A stretch of DNA of 49,396 nt from positions 1-49,396 of the forward strand of contig SFOH01000007.1 in the NCBI GenBank assembly GCA_004552485.1. The letters run 5' to 3'. Under the pieces are notes generated by a model, which saw nothing but the letters and a program-made list of their open reading frames with translations, was not told the DNA's origin and made no database searches. The stretch comes from Bacteroidales bacterium. GTDB taxonomy: Bacteria > Bacteroidota > Bacteroidia > Bacteroidales > Muribaculaceae. The position numbers and the translations under genes are program-made. Each line of letters begins with the position of its first letter. Position 1 is the first letter of the stretch. Below, piece by piece: positions 21,428-29,335 of this stretch.

Positions 21428-23299
21428 ATGGACTATTCCATTCTTGACTTCCTGGCCCTCATAGGCTCTGTCTGCCTGTTCCTCTACGGCATGAAAGTGA
21501 TGAGTGAAGGCCTGCAGAAAGCTGCCGGCGACCGCCTCCGCAACATCCTGTCGGCCATGACCCGCAACCGGTTCGCGGGACTTATGACCGGTTTCTTCAT
21601 CACAGCCCTCATACAGAGCTCCTCGGCGTCAATCGTGCTCGTGGTCAGCTTCGTAAACGCCGGCCTCATGTCGCTGGCACAGTCCATGGCCGTCATCTTC
21701 GGCGCCAACCTGGGCACAACGTTCACCACGTGGGTGATCTCGCTGCTGGGCTTCAAAGTCGACATCTCCGCCTTTGCCATCCCGCTGCTGGCAGTGGCCG
21801 TGCCGCTGCTCTTCTCCAAGAAAGGCCGCACAAAGTCCATAGGCGAGTTCATCGTCGGCTTCGCCCTCCTCTTCCTGGGACTGAGCATGATAAGCCAGTA
21901 TGTGCCTGACCTTCAGAAGAATCCCGAGATGTTCGCCTTCCTCCAGCGCTATGCCTCGCTCGGTTTCTGGTCCATCCTCATCTTCTGGCTCGTCGGCGTC
22001 GTTGTCACCATGGTCATCCAGAGCTCGGCAGCCACGTTCGCCATCTGCCTGGTGATGTTCGCCAAAGGATGGATCGACTTCGACCTGGCCTGCGCCATCG
22101 TCCTCGGTTCGGCCGTCGGCACCACCATCACCCCGCTGCTGGCATCGCTGAGCGGTAACGTCGCCGCCAAACGCGCCGCCATCGGTCACCTGCTCTTCAA
22201 CATCCTCGGCTCGATATGGTGCCTGGCCCTGTTCTATCCCTTCATGGCAATGATCACCTCGCTGTGCGGATACCTCGGTCTCGGCGACCCCAACGGCCTC
22301 TACAACTTCGTCGACACCCTCCAGAAGACCGACCCGCTCATCTATAACAACCTGTTCACCAACACCTTGCCCACCGAGCACCCCCGCGCCGCCGACCTCA
22401 GCGCCGCCACCGAACAGCTCATCGCCATGCAGGCTTCGGCCTCGATCTGCCTCTCGCTGTTCTACACGGTCTACAAGTTCATCAACCTCTCCATAATGAT
22501 TTGGTTCACAAACCTTTATGTGAAGATTGCCGAATGGATTGTCCCCGCCCGCAAGAAGGCCGAGGAAGAGTTTGGCCTCAAATTCATCCAGGGCGGTCTG
22601 CTCAGCTCCTCCGAGCTCAACATCGCCTCCGCCGAGAAAGAAATCGCCGTATTCGCCGAGCGCGTCGGCCGCATGATTCACATGGGCCAGGAACTCGTCC
22701 ACATGAAAGAGACCAACGACGACTTTAACAAACTCCTCTCGCGCATCGGAAAATACGAGGACATCTCCGACCGCATGGAGCTCGAAATCGCCGACTTCCT
22801 CAACCGCGTAGCCGAGGGTCGCCTCTCCAACGAAGGTAAGCTCCGCATCGCCGGAATGCTCAACGTCATCTCCGAAATCGAGTCAATCGCCGACTGCTGC
22901 TACGGCGTCGCCAAGATCATGGTGCGCAAAAACGAGAACAACGCCGAGTTCAACGACCAGATCTACACCGACATCGACAACATGTACAAGTACCTCAACG
23001 AGGCCATGGACATGATGCTCGTGCTGCTCAACAACATCGGCGACATCGACGAGCACTCGCTCATGCGCTCCTACAACAAAGAGCGCGAAATCAACAACCT
23101 GCGCAACCAGCTCCGCAATGCCAACGTGGCCAATATCAACGCCCACAAGTACGCCTACCAGGCCGGCATCTATTACATGGACATCATCAACGACATAGAG
23201 CGCACCGGCGACCACATCATCAACGTAGCGGACACCGCCAAAGACCTCTACCGCCGCCAGAAGCACGACACGCCCGTCGCCAGCCGCCGCAAAGGCTGA
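21428..23299 (+). CDS. Na+/phosphate cotransporter with C-terminal PhoU-like domain (NptA/YjbB family)
   Basis: An inner-membrane transporter, 623 residues. The two inverted Na/Pi repeats each carry the QSSSA-type motif: QSSSASIVLV at residue 63 and QSSAATFAIC at residue 198. About eight to nine membrane spans fill residues 5-360. Residues ~400-600 form a helical PhoU-like cytoplasmic domain with repeated acidic and His-containing helices (EDISDRMELEIADFL, DIERTGDHIINVADT). Such proteins move phosphate, and the PhoU part is thought to gate or regulate transport; direction is uncertain. It stands alone with its own probable promoter. Confidence 0.9.
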   Translation: MDYSILDFLALIGSVCLFLYGMKVMSEGLQKAAGDRLRNILSAMTRNRFAGLMTGFFITALIQSSSASIVLVVSFVNAGLMSLAQSMAVIFGANLGTTFTTWVISLLGFKVDISAFAIPLLAVAVPLLFSKKGRTKSIGEFIVGFALLFLGLSMISQYVPDLQKNPEMFAFLQRYASLGFWSILIFWLVGVVVTMVIQSSAATFAICLVMFAKGWIDFDLACAIVLGSAVGTTITPLLASLSGNVAAKRAAIGHLLFNILGSIWCLALFYPFMAMITSLCGYLGLGDPNGLYNFVDTLQKTDPLIYNNLFTNTLPTEHPRAADLSAATEQLIAMQASASICLSLFYTVYKFINLSIMIWFTNLYVKIAEWIVPARKKAEEEFGLKFIQGGLLSSSELNIASAEKEIAVFAERVGRMIHMGQELVHMKETNDDFNKLLSRIGKYEDISDRMELEIADFLNRVAEGRLSNEGKLRIAGMLNVISEIESIADCCYGVAKIMVRKNENNAEFNDQIYTDIDNMYKYLNEAMDMMLVLLNNIGDIDEHSLMRSYNKEREINNLRNQLRNANVANINAHKYAYQAGIYYMDIINDIERTGDHIINVADTAKDLYRRQKHDTPVASRRKG

Positions 23300-23316
23300 G
23301 CCCCGGCCGGACGCGG

Positions 23317-23340
23317 GCGCGAGACCACGGTGTCTCGCGC
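23317..23340 (+). other. GC-rich inverted repeat between the transporter and the next gene
   Basis: A 9-bp perfect stem (GCGCGAGAC / GTCTCGCGC) with a 6-nt loop, followed by alternating GTGCGC purine-pyrimidine sequence and an AT-rich TATATAAATAATG start region. No U-run follows, so it may attenuate rather than terminate. Confidence 0.4.
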
Positions 23341-23365
23341 GTGCGCGTGCGCGCGTATATAAATA

Positions 23366-24088
23366 ATGAAAACGATACACACCATCGACGACATGGAGGA
23401 CGCCGCCATCCGCAACGGCGTCCTCCCATTCTTCCCCTGCGCCGTCCCCGGACTGAGCGTGGCCGAGATGACGCCGCCCGGACTCCTCTTCGGCGGCGAC
23501 ACCGGCAGCGAAGGCTGCTGGGAGTGGAAAGGCCCCGTAATACGCCGAAAGGCAACCGCTTACGGCAAATTCTTCAGCCGCAAGGCCGGATTCGTAGCCC
23601 TTGACCTCCTCCCCGACTTCCTCAACTGGCGCCGCAGCCTCTATCCCGTCCGCCCCGCCTCCACCGAAGAGATGCTCCTGGACATCCTCAGCGTCAACGA
23701 AGGCCTCACGTCCACCGAGTTGCGTCGGCTCATCCTCGGCACCCCCTCGCGGCGCCGCGGCCCCAACGACCTGGTCGACATCACCCGCAGCGACGCCGCC
23801 CCGCAGCCCGAGACGCCGACGCGCACCTCGTCGCGCCACAGCCTCGAAGGCCCCCTGCAGCGCCTCCAGATGGGCGGTCACCTCCTCATCTCCGACTTCA
23901 CCTACAAGCTCACCCGCACCGGCCAACGCTACGGCTGGGGCGTCGCCCGCTATGCCACCCCCGAGTCGCACCTCGACATCGGCCTCGCCACCTGCCCGCC
24001 CCGCGAGTCCCACGACCGCCTCCTCGCCGCCCTCATCCGCCTCCACCCCACCGCTCCCCTCCCCCGCCTCGCCGCCCTCCTCCGCTAA
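23366..24088 (+). CDS. AlkZ-like / winged-helix-type protein, function unknown
   Basis: 240 residues, no signal peptide or membrane span. The layout (GCWEWKGPVI, then YGKFFSRKAGFVALDLLPDF, then a helical STEEMLLDILSVNEGLTSTELRRLIL unit and a late GRRYGWG-like TGQRYGWGVARYATPE segment) resembles the AlkZ-related proteins of Bacteroidota. These are thought to carry winged-helix folds like the DNA glycosylase AlkZ/YcaQ. I see no proven catalytic motif, so a repair role is only a guess. The C-terminus is Leu/Pro/Arg-rich. It lies 66 nt after the transporter gene and ends near a convergent terminator. Family assignment is moderate. Confidence 0.65.
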   Translation: MKTIHTIDDMEDAAIRNGVLPFFPCAVPGLSVAEMTPPGLLFGGDTGSEGCWEWKGPVIRRKATAYGKFFSRKAGFVALDLLPDFLNWRRSLYPVRPASTEEMLLDILSVNEGLTSTELRRLILGTPSRRRGPNDLVDITRSDAAPQPETPTRTSSRHSLEGPLQRLQMGGHLLISDFTYKLTRTGQRYGWGVARYATPESHLDIGLATCPPRESHDRLLAALIRLHPTAPLPRLAALLR

Positions 24089-24128
24089 CCCCACCGTGCC
24101 GCGAGCCTGCGTCCCGCGGTCCCGCCAT

Positions 24129-24168
24129 AAAAAAACGCCCCGCCCCCATCGTCGATGGGAACGGGGCG
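24129..24168 (-). terminator. Rho-independent terminator of the sigma/anti-sigma/receptor operon
   Basis: CGCCCCG (24136-24142) pairs with CGGGGCG (24162-24168), with an inner CCATC/GATGG stem. On the minus strand it is followed by seven T. It lies 30 nt after the receptor stop and may also stop plus-strand transcripts. Confidence 0.85.
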
Positions 24169-24197
24169 CGATTGTTATCAGCCCGCAGGGGCGGGGG

Positions 24198-26744
24198 TCA
24201 GTGGAGGATGGCGGAGGAGGCGCCGGACGGTTCGCCGACTTCGTTGCCGCGCTGGAGCTTCTTGCCGTAGCCGAAGGTGTAGGTCACGGAGAGGTTGAGA
24301 CGGGCGTGATAGGAGGTGTCGAAGATGGTGCGGTGCTCCTTGTATAGGGGCGTGTCGATGTTCTGGTCGGAGATGTCCCAGTGCCGGTTGAAGAAGTTGA
24401 CGGCGGAGACGCGGACGTTCCAGTCTGTGTTGCCCCAGCCGGCCTCGAGAGCGTAGTAGTTGCGCGATTTGTAGGTGCAGGGAAACTCGGAGAACATGAG
24501 CTTGTCGGGGGTCTGATAGCAGGCCAGGAAGTAGAACTGTTTGAGGTAGTACATGGCCTGGGCGTAGACGCTGAACGAGTTGTAGCTCTTGTCGAAGAAG
24601 CCGGTGGAGCGGTTGAAGTTGCCCTTGGGGCTGACGTAGAGCTGGAGGGCGTTGTCGAAGAGCTTGAGGCCGGCGGAGACGCCCACCTGGCGCTGGGTGT
24701 AGTCGCCGTCGTTGACGTAGGTTCTCAGCAGGGCGCGGCCTCCGTCGTAGGGCTGATAGGTGACGATGGCACGGTCGAAGATTTTGAAGAAGTTGGCGTA
24801 GGCGCTGACATCCAGTGTGTTATTCGGAATCCATGCGTAGGCAAAGTTGCAGGTGACGTGGCGGGCGTTGTCCAGGTGGGGGTTGCCGCTGATGAACATG
24901 AACTCGTTGTCGCGCAGCAGGTCGGAGGCCTTGGCATCGATGCCGGGGGTGTTGTTGGCATACTGGAGGTAGAGCGAGAGGGCATGGCGGGTGTTGGGCG
25001 AGAAGCGCAGACTGGTGTGCACGGCGGGGTAGAAGTCGTCGTTTTTGACGGAGTTGATGTTGGTCTGCTCCCAGAGGCCGCCGACGTCGGTGTAGAGGTT
25101 GAACTTCTTGGTCTGCAGGCTATAGCAGAGCTGGCAGTAGACGAAGGCGTTGTTGAAGCGGTCGGAGTATTCGGCGCTGCCGGTGTAGCGGAGGCGGTTG
25201 ATGATGTTGCCGGTGTTGAAGCCGAGCGAGAGCGTGTGCTTGTCCATGAAGCGTTTGCTGAGATAGGCATTGAGGCGATAGTATGTGGCGTTCTCGCGGG
25301 CGTTGCGGACGATGGGTTCGGCGAGGGAGGTGGTGTAGGTCAGGCGGTTGTTGTTGTGGGTGTAGGACAGTTGCGGCGTGACGTTTACGGAGAAGTCGCG
25401 GGGAAGGGCGAAGTAGAATGTGCCGTTGTAGCTGAACGAGTTGCTGCGCGAGGGGTTGCTGCGGTCGAAGGTGTAGTCGGCGCCGGCGGAGGGCTGCAGG
25501 GTGAGGGTGCCGCTCTGGCTCTGAGCGGGATAGGCCATGTGCTTATAGCCCACGGTGTTGCGGGTCTGCACCTTGTCGGTGTTGTAGGTGGCGCGGAAGG
25601 TGACGGGGAACTGGTTGCGGCGGAAGCGGGTGTCGTCGACGGTCTCGCGGCGCGTGAGTGTGTAATCGCAGCCGGCGTCGTCTTTGAGCGCGTACTGCCC
25701 CTCGACGTCGTAGCCCGTGTGGTGGTTGTCGTAGTTTTGGGAGGCGACATAGAGGTCGTAGACCATCTTCTTGTAGGCGAACTTGGTTCGGACGTTCACG
25801 CGCGAGGACAGGCCGGTGAGGAAGTCCTCGTCGGCGCTGACTTTGGTGTAGCCGCCGTACTCATACTCCTGGACAATGATGTTGATGACGTACTGCTCGC
25901 CGCGGAAGCGCGGGTCGGTCGGAAATTCGAGGTATTCGACGCGGCGCACGTCGGCCATGCGCAGGCCCGCGATGTCCTCGGACGACGCCGGCATGAAGTT
26001 GAAGAAGATGGCCACATCGGCGCCGCTGTTGTTCTTGACGGAGTTGTCGACGGGGTTGATTGCGAGCTGCGGAATGGCCATGTGTCGCAGGAGGTCGACG
26101 GCGTTCTGCGAGGCGTTTTTCTGGCGCGAGGAGGGGATGTAGACGGTGCGGTCGGCATAGACATCGGCCATGCGTCCCTCCACTTTCACCTGATTGAGCG
26201 TGACGGACTGAACGGGCATGACGATGGTGCCGAGGTCGAAGTCGGGGCAGCGGCGATAGGTGGTCTGATAGCCCATGCAGCTGAGTTTGGCGATCACGTT
26301 GCGGCGGTCGCAGGGGATGGCGAAGCGTCCGTCGGCGTCGGCCATGGCGTAGGTGACGACGGCCGAATCCTTGGGCGCGAGGAGCATTACCGTGGCGGCG
26401 GCCACGGGCTCTTTGTCGGCGCCGACAACGCGTCCGCGATAAATGTATTTGCCGCGCTGGAAGGCCTCGACATAGTAGTTGCCGCGCTGCTCGGTCACCG
26501 ACACGGGGTTGAGGCCGACGGTCTGCTTCAGCGCCTCGTAGGCGTTGTCGGTGCGCACGCGGGCTGAGGTGCGGTAGTTGTCCAACTCCTTGTAAATAAA
26601 GGAGATGTTGATGTCGGGATGGTCTTTGCTGATGGTGACGATGGCCCGCGAGATCGGGGTGTTGCTAAAGTTATAGGTGTATTTGTAAGCGTTGGCCGTG
26701 AAGACGGAAATCAGGGCCAAGGCGAGTGTGAGAACGGTTTTCAT
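24198..26744 (-). CDS. Outer-membrane beta-barrel receptor with STN signalling domain (TonB-dependent-receptor type)
   Basis: 848 residues. A signal peptide (1-19) is followed by an STN-like domain (about 20-95: YNFSNTPISRAIVTISKDHP to the NYYVEA strand) and a carboxypeptidase-regulatory-like Ig domain (about 98-170: YRGRVVGADKEPVAAATV). A plug-like region (about 180-290) includes RVEYLEFPTDPRFRGE. The rest is a barrel rich in alternating aromatic strands. After the last strand (LSVTYTFGYG) a ~20-residue hydrophilic tail follows instead of a terminal Phe. STN domains in such receptors pass a ligand signal to a periplasmic anti-sigma domain. The genes for an anti-sigma factor and ECF sigma factor lie immediately upstream with a 3-nt gap, so it is probably both the sensor and the last gene of the operon. 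The ligand is unknown. Confidence 0.85.
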   Translation of the reverse strand: MKTVLTLALALISVFTANAYKYTYNFSNTPISRAIVTISKDHPDINISFIYKELDNYRTSARVRTDNAYEALKQTVGLNPVSVTEQRGNYYVEAFQRGKYIYRGRVVGADKEPVAAATVMLLAPKDSAVVTYAMADADGRFAIPCDRRNVIAKLSCMGYQTTYRRCPDFDLGTIVMPVQSVTLNQVKVEGRMADVYADRTVYIPSSRQKNASQNAVDLLRHMAIPQLAINPVDNSVKNNSGADVAIFFNFMPASSEDIAGLRMADVRRVEYLEFPTDPRFRGEQYVINIIVQEYEYGGYTKVSADEDFLTGLSSRVNVRTKFAYKKMVYDLYVASQNYDNHHTGYDVEGQYALKDDAGCDYTLTRRETVDDTRFRRNQFPVTFRATYNTDKVQTRNTVGYKHMAYPAQSQSGTLTLQPSAGADYTFDRSNPSRSNSFSYNGTFYFALPRDFSVNVTPQLSYTHNNNRLTYTTSLAEPIVRNARENATYYRLNAYLSKRFMDKHTLSLGFNTGNIINRLRYTGSAEYSDRFNNAFVYCQLCYSLQTKKFNLYTDVGGLWEQTNINSVKNDDFYPAVHTSLRFSPNTRHALSLYLQYANNTPGIDAKASDLLRDNEFMFISGNPHLDNARHVTCNFAYAWIPNNTLDVSAYANFFKIFDRAIVTYQPYDGGRALLRTYVNDGDYTQRQVGVSAGLKLFDNALQLYVSPKGNFNRSTGFFDKSYNSFSVYAQAMYYLKQFYFLACYQTPDKLMFSEFPCTYKSRNYYALEAGWGNTDWNVRVSAVNFFNRHWDISDQNIDTPLYKEHRTIFDTSYHARLNLSVTYTFGYGKKLQRGNEVGEPSGASSAILH

Positions 26745-26747
26745 TGG

Positions 26748-27404
26748 TCAGTCAATGATTAGAGTGTCCCCGTTGCGGGTGATGTTGATTTGCTCGAAGG
26801 CGTTGAGCTGCGCGATGATTTCGTCGAGCGGGAGCGCCGGGTCGAATTTGTAGTAGAGATGCAGCGCGGCCGCATCCTTATCATTGAAGCTGATCTGAAC
26901 ACGGTAGGTCTTCGCGACCTCGTCCATGATGGCCTGCAGTGTTGCGTCCTCGAAGAGCACGGGCTCGGCCTGTGCGGGCGCGGCGTCCGGCGCGGCGGCG
27001 ACGGTGTCGGCCGGGGCGGCAGTGACAGCCGATGCGCTCGTCGCAGTCGCAGACTGTTCGGCGACGGCGGCTTCGGCTTTTGCGGGTTTCGAGCGGGAGA
27101 CGGTGACGGTGACGGCGACACCGATGGCCACGGCCACCAGCGACGTGATCAGCGCCACAGCGATGGTGGCGGCACGGCTGCCGAGCCAAACGAAGCGGCG
27201 CGGTCTGAGCATTCGCCGGGCCTTGAAGGTCTTCCATTGGCGGTCGATGTCGACGGGCTCAGGCTCGCCGGCCGCCGTGACGGTTTCGCAAAGAAGGTCG
27301 TAGATTTCCCGTGTCCCGGGGTCGGAGAGGATTTCCTCCAGCCGCCCGGGCGGGTACTTCCCGGGGTTGGCGAGGATGTCGAGTACGAGGTCGTATTTAT
27401 CCAT
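26748..27404 (-). CDS. Short FecR-like anti-sigma factor (membrane helix plus DUF4974/STN-type domain)
   Basis: 218 residues. The N-terminal ~70 residues are cytoplasmic and should hold the sigma factor. One membrane helix spans about 75-103, followed by an Ala/Glu/Pro-rich periplasmic linker (104-149). A DUF4974-like domain (150-218) reads LFEDATLQAIMDEVAKTYRVQ and later LPLDEIIAQLNAFEQINI. Ordinary FecR anti-sigma factors of this phylum are about 300-350 residues and have a FecR beta domain between helix and DUF4974; that domain is missing here. The gene overlaps the sigma gene by 8 nt and is 3 nt from the receptor. Role inferred from layout and context. Confidence 0.8.
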   Translation of the reverse strand: MDKYDLVLDILANPGKYPPGRLEEILSDPGTREIYDLLCETVTAAGEPEPVDIDRQWKTFKARRMLRPRRFVWLGSRAATIAVALITSLVAVAIGVAVTVTVSRSKPAKAEAAVAEQSATATSASAVTAAPADTVAAAPDAAPAQAEPVLFEDATLQAIMDEVAKTYRVQISFNDKDAAALHLYYKFDPALPLDEIIAQLNAFEQINITRNGDTLIID

Positions 27405-27885
27405 TTTTCTTGAGTTTTTGACGGATTGCTATTAGCGCATGACGCAGATGACGGAAGACAGCGGTCTGGCTGATGCCCATTTCGGCGGCGACGTCGGCGA
27501 AGGGGAGACCGCGGTAGAACCGCAGCTGAATGACGCGGCGTGCCTGCGGCGACAGCTCGGAGGCGATCAGCCCTCGTAGGCGGGCGGTGTCCTCGCTGTC
27601 GGGCTGAGCTCCGGCATCGTATTTCTCGTTGTCGAGGAAATAAGCGGCGGCGATGCGGCGGTGGATGTCGAGGTCGCGGATGTAGTTCAGGCAACGGTTG
27701 CGCACGGCGTTCATCAGGTAACCGCCCGACACGATGACGCTCGCCTCCCGCTCGAGCAGGGAGGCGAAGACGTCCTGAACGATGTCGGCGGCGAGGTCAT
27801 CGTCGTGCAGAAGCGCCACGGCCAACCGGTGCATCTGCGCGAAATGCTCTCTGAACAGCTGTTCTATGTCATTCTTTGTTGTCAT
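27397..27885 (-). CDS. ECF-type RNA polymerase sigma-70 factor
   Basis: 162 residues with region 2 (FREHFAQMHRLAVALLHDDDLAADIVQDVFASLL, shown here only as a stretch from about residue 10) and region 4 (ELSPQARRVIQLRFYRGL then FADVAAEMGISQTAVFRHLRHAL, a helix-turn-helix). No region 1 or 3, as expected for extracytoplasmic-function sigma factors. The ATG at 27885 gives the common MTTKNDIEQLF opening; eight more in-frame codons exist upstream. It is first in an operon with its anti-sigma factor and a receptor, and probably directs transcription of its own operon. Confidence 0.93.
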   Translation of the reverse strand: MTTKNDIEQLFREHFAQMHRLAVALLHDDDLAADIVQDVFASLLEREASVIVSGGYLMNAVRNRCLNYIRDLDIHRRIAAAYFLDNEKYDAGAQPDSEDTARLRGLIASELSPQARRVIQLRFYRGLPFADVAAEMGISQTAVFRHLRHALIAIRQKLKKNG

Positions 27886-28004
27886 ACACCAATATGACAC
27901 ACAACTCACTCAAAACTCAACCCCGGCGCGAAACTGTTTTTTCGGCGGCGCCCCGGCAGGGCTCGCCGCCCGGGCTTCGGCGCCGATGTTGAGCAATGGA
28001 TACG

Positions 28005-28041
28005 GAAAAAGCCAAGCAGCTGAATAATAGCTGCTTGGCTT
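28005..28041 (-). terminator. Terminator of tRNA-Lys
   Basis: A perfect 13-bp stem (28009-28021 with 28029-28041), 7-nt loop, followed on the minus strand by five T. It begins 12 nt after the tRNA 3' end. Confidence 0.9.
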
Positions 28042-28052
28042 GTGTCATTCAG

Positions 28053-28125
28053 TGACCCCGGAGGGGCTCGAACCCTCGACCCACTGATTAAGAGTCAGTT
28101 GCTCTACCAACTGAGCTACGGAGTC
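28053..28125 (-). tRNA. tRNA-Lys (anticodon CUU)
   Basis: 73 nt. Acceptor GACTCCG pairs with CGGGGTC (one T-G wobble), the anticodon loop is CTCTTAA (CTT) and the discriminator is A. CCA is not encoded. It has its own promoter about 210 nt upstream and its own terminator. Confidence 0.97.
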
Positions 28126-28226
28126 AAAAGCCTGCTCGCCGGGTGGGAATCCTCGCCAAAAGCTCCCTTTCTGCCTGTCTTCCCAGTTTCCCGGTCATCC
28201 GGCTTTCCCAGACCTTGATAGGCTGT

Positions 28227-28290
28227 CCGGTCTTGCGACCTTCCTGCCTTTCGGCGTTCCGGCCTTGCGACCTTCCCGCCTCTGCGGCCT
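28227..28290. repeat. Two degenerate 32-bp tandem units in the tRNA-Lys leader
   Basis: Units 28227-28258 and 28259-28290 share 21 of their first 23 bases (core CTTGCGACCTTCC) and drift after that. Neighbouring sequence back to about 28165 is similarly pyrimidine-rich with partial echoes of the unit. It lies between the tRNA-Lys promoter and the tRNA itself. Confidence 0.6.
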
Positions 28291-28331
28291 TTCCGGCGGC
28301 GGCGTGCTCTGCCCTTTCGGGTTTTGCACCG

Positions 28332-28363
28332 CAAAGGTACGGCCTTTTTTTGAACTGACCAAA
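28332..28363 (-). promoter_or_regulatory. Promoter of tRNA-Lys
   Basis: On the minus strand TTTG (28363-28360), 20 nt, TACCTTTG (28339-28332). It points to tRNA-Lys with an unusually long leader of about 200 nt. Confidence 0.7.
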
Positions 28364-28387
28364 TTTTTCGCCAACTTTTTTCATTTT

Positions 28388-28419
28388 TTTGGTGATTACA
28401 CGCCTTTTTATTACCTTTG
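28388..28419 (+). promoter_or_regulatory. Promoter of the ATP-grasp/CDP-alcohol transferase operon
   Basis: TTTG (28388-28391), 20 nt, TACCTTTG (28412-28419), 40 nt before the start codon. It is divergent from the tRNA-Lys promoter, with about 25 nt between their -33 boxes. Confidence 0.75.
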
Positions 28420-28459
28420 TAGTTCATTTAAGTAAGCAATCAATTAGCATTTAACCGTT

Positions 28460-29329
28460 ATGGCTACTGTCAAAATAGCGGGTGTGATGCGCGCCGGCGC
28501 CTACTCACCCAACCACATCGGCAACGACGCCGCCATCTTCAACCTTGTCGCCGACGAGCTCCGCAAGCGCGGCTGCGAGGTCAACATCTACTCCGAGGAG
28601 CAGCTCGCCACCGGCAAGGTGGCCGAGAAAATCATCGTGAACATGTGTCGCGAGATGCGCTCAATCGCTCATCTTCAGCAACTTGAGGAGCAGGGATGCC
28701 TCGTCATCAACTCGGGCTTCGGCATCGAGAACTGCACACGCGAGCGCATGACACGCATCCTCATGGGCAGCGGTATCCCCTACCCCGAGTCGCTCATGGT
28801 CAACACCGACGAGGCCGTCGTCGAGGCCATGGAGAAGGCCAACATGGACCGCGCATGGATCAAACGCGGCGACTTCCACGCCATGCACAAGGAGGACGTC
28901 AGCTTCGTGCGCCACGCCCAGGAGGCCCAGGAAGTGCTCCAGGAATACTTCCTCCGCGGCATCAAGCGTGCCGTCATCAACCGCCACCTCGAGGGCGACC
29001 TCATCAAATTCTACGGCGTCCAGGGCACCGACTTCTTCTACTGGTTCTACCCCCTCGAGGCCGGCCACAGCAAATACGGCAACGAGGCCATCAACGGCCC
29101 CGCACGCGGCCTGCAGTTCAGCGAGGAATACCTGCGCAAGATCTGCCGCGAGGCCTCCGAGGTGCTCGACGTCAAAGTCTACGGCGGCGACTGTATCGTC
29201 GACGCCGACGGCTCAATCCGCATCATCGACTTCAACGACTGGCCCAGCTTCGCACCCTGCCGCGAGAAGGCCGCGCCCTACATCGCCAAGTGCATCATGG
29301 CCGCCATCAAAGCCCACCAAAAGAAGTAA
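28460..29329 (+). CDS. ATP-grasp-type protein, substrate unknown
   Basis: 289 residues, soluble, no signal peptide. An N-terminal Rossmann-like part (MATVKIAGVMRAGAYSPNHIG) leads to GCLVINSGFGIENCTRERMTR with a following IPYPESLMV. This is the usual lead-in of an ATP-grasp fold (name of a residue chain that must not be lost, then a conserved position for ATP binding). The C-terminus reads VDADGSIRIIDFNDWPSF, matching the Mg-ATP-binding end with acidic and Asn ligands. Such enzymes join a carboxylate to an amine or thiol, or phosphorylate, using ATP. The gene opens an operon and is 6 nt from a CDP-alcohol phosphatidyltransferase, so a role in making or modifying a lipid head group is inferred. 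The exact reaction is unknown. Confidence 0.75.
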   Translation: MATVKIAGVMRAGAYSPNHIGNDAAIFNLVADELRKRGCEVNIYSEEQLATGKVAEKIIVNMCREMRSIAHLQQLEEQGCLVINSGFGIENCTRERMTRILMGSGIPYPESLMVNTDEAVVEAMEKANMDRAWIKRGDFHAMHKEDVSFVRHAQEAQEVLQEYFLRGIKRAVINRHLEGDLIKFYGVQGTDFFYWFYPLEAGHSKYGNEAINGPARGLQFSEEYLRKICREASEVLDVKVYGGDCIVDADGSIRIIDFNDWPSFAPCREKAAPYIAKCIMAAIKAHQKK

Positions 29330-29335
29330 TCCGTT

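Noticed and set aside
21629..22702. Minus-strand open frame of about 357 codons opposite the phosphate transporter
   Set aside because: Asp/Glu/Gly/His-rich composition without any domain; the plus frame carries two QSSSA motifs.
24381..26567. Plus-strand open frame of about 728 codons opposite the STN-domain receptor
   Set aside because: Val/Gly/Glu-rich antisense shadow; the minus-strand protein has a signal peptide, STN domain and barrel.
28124..28384. Minus-strand frame of 86 codons over the tRNA-Lys leader
   Set aside because: It runs across the -7 element and ends in the tRNA gene; Arg/Lys/Gly-rich because of the repetitive DNA.
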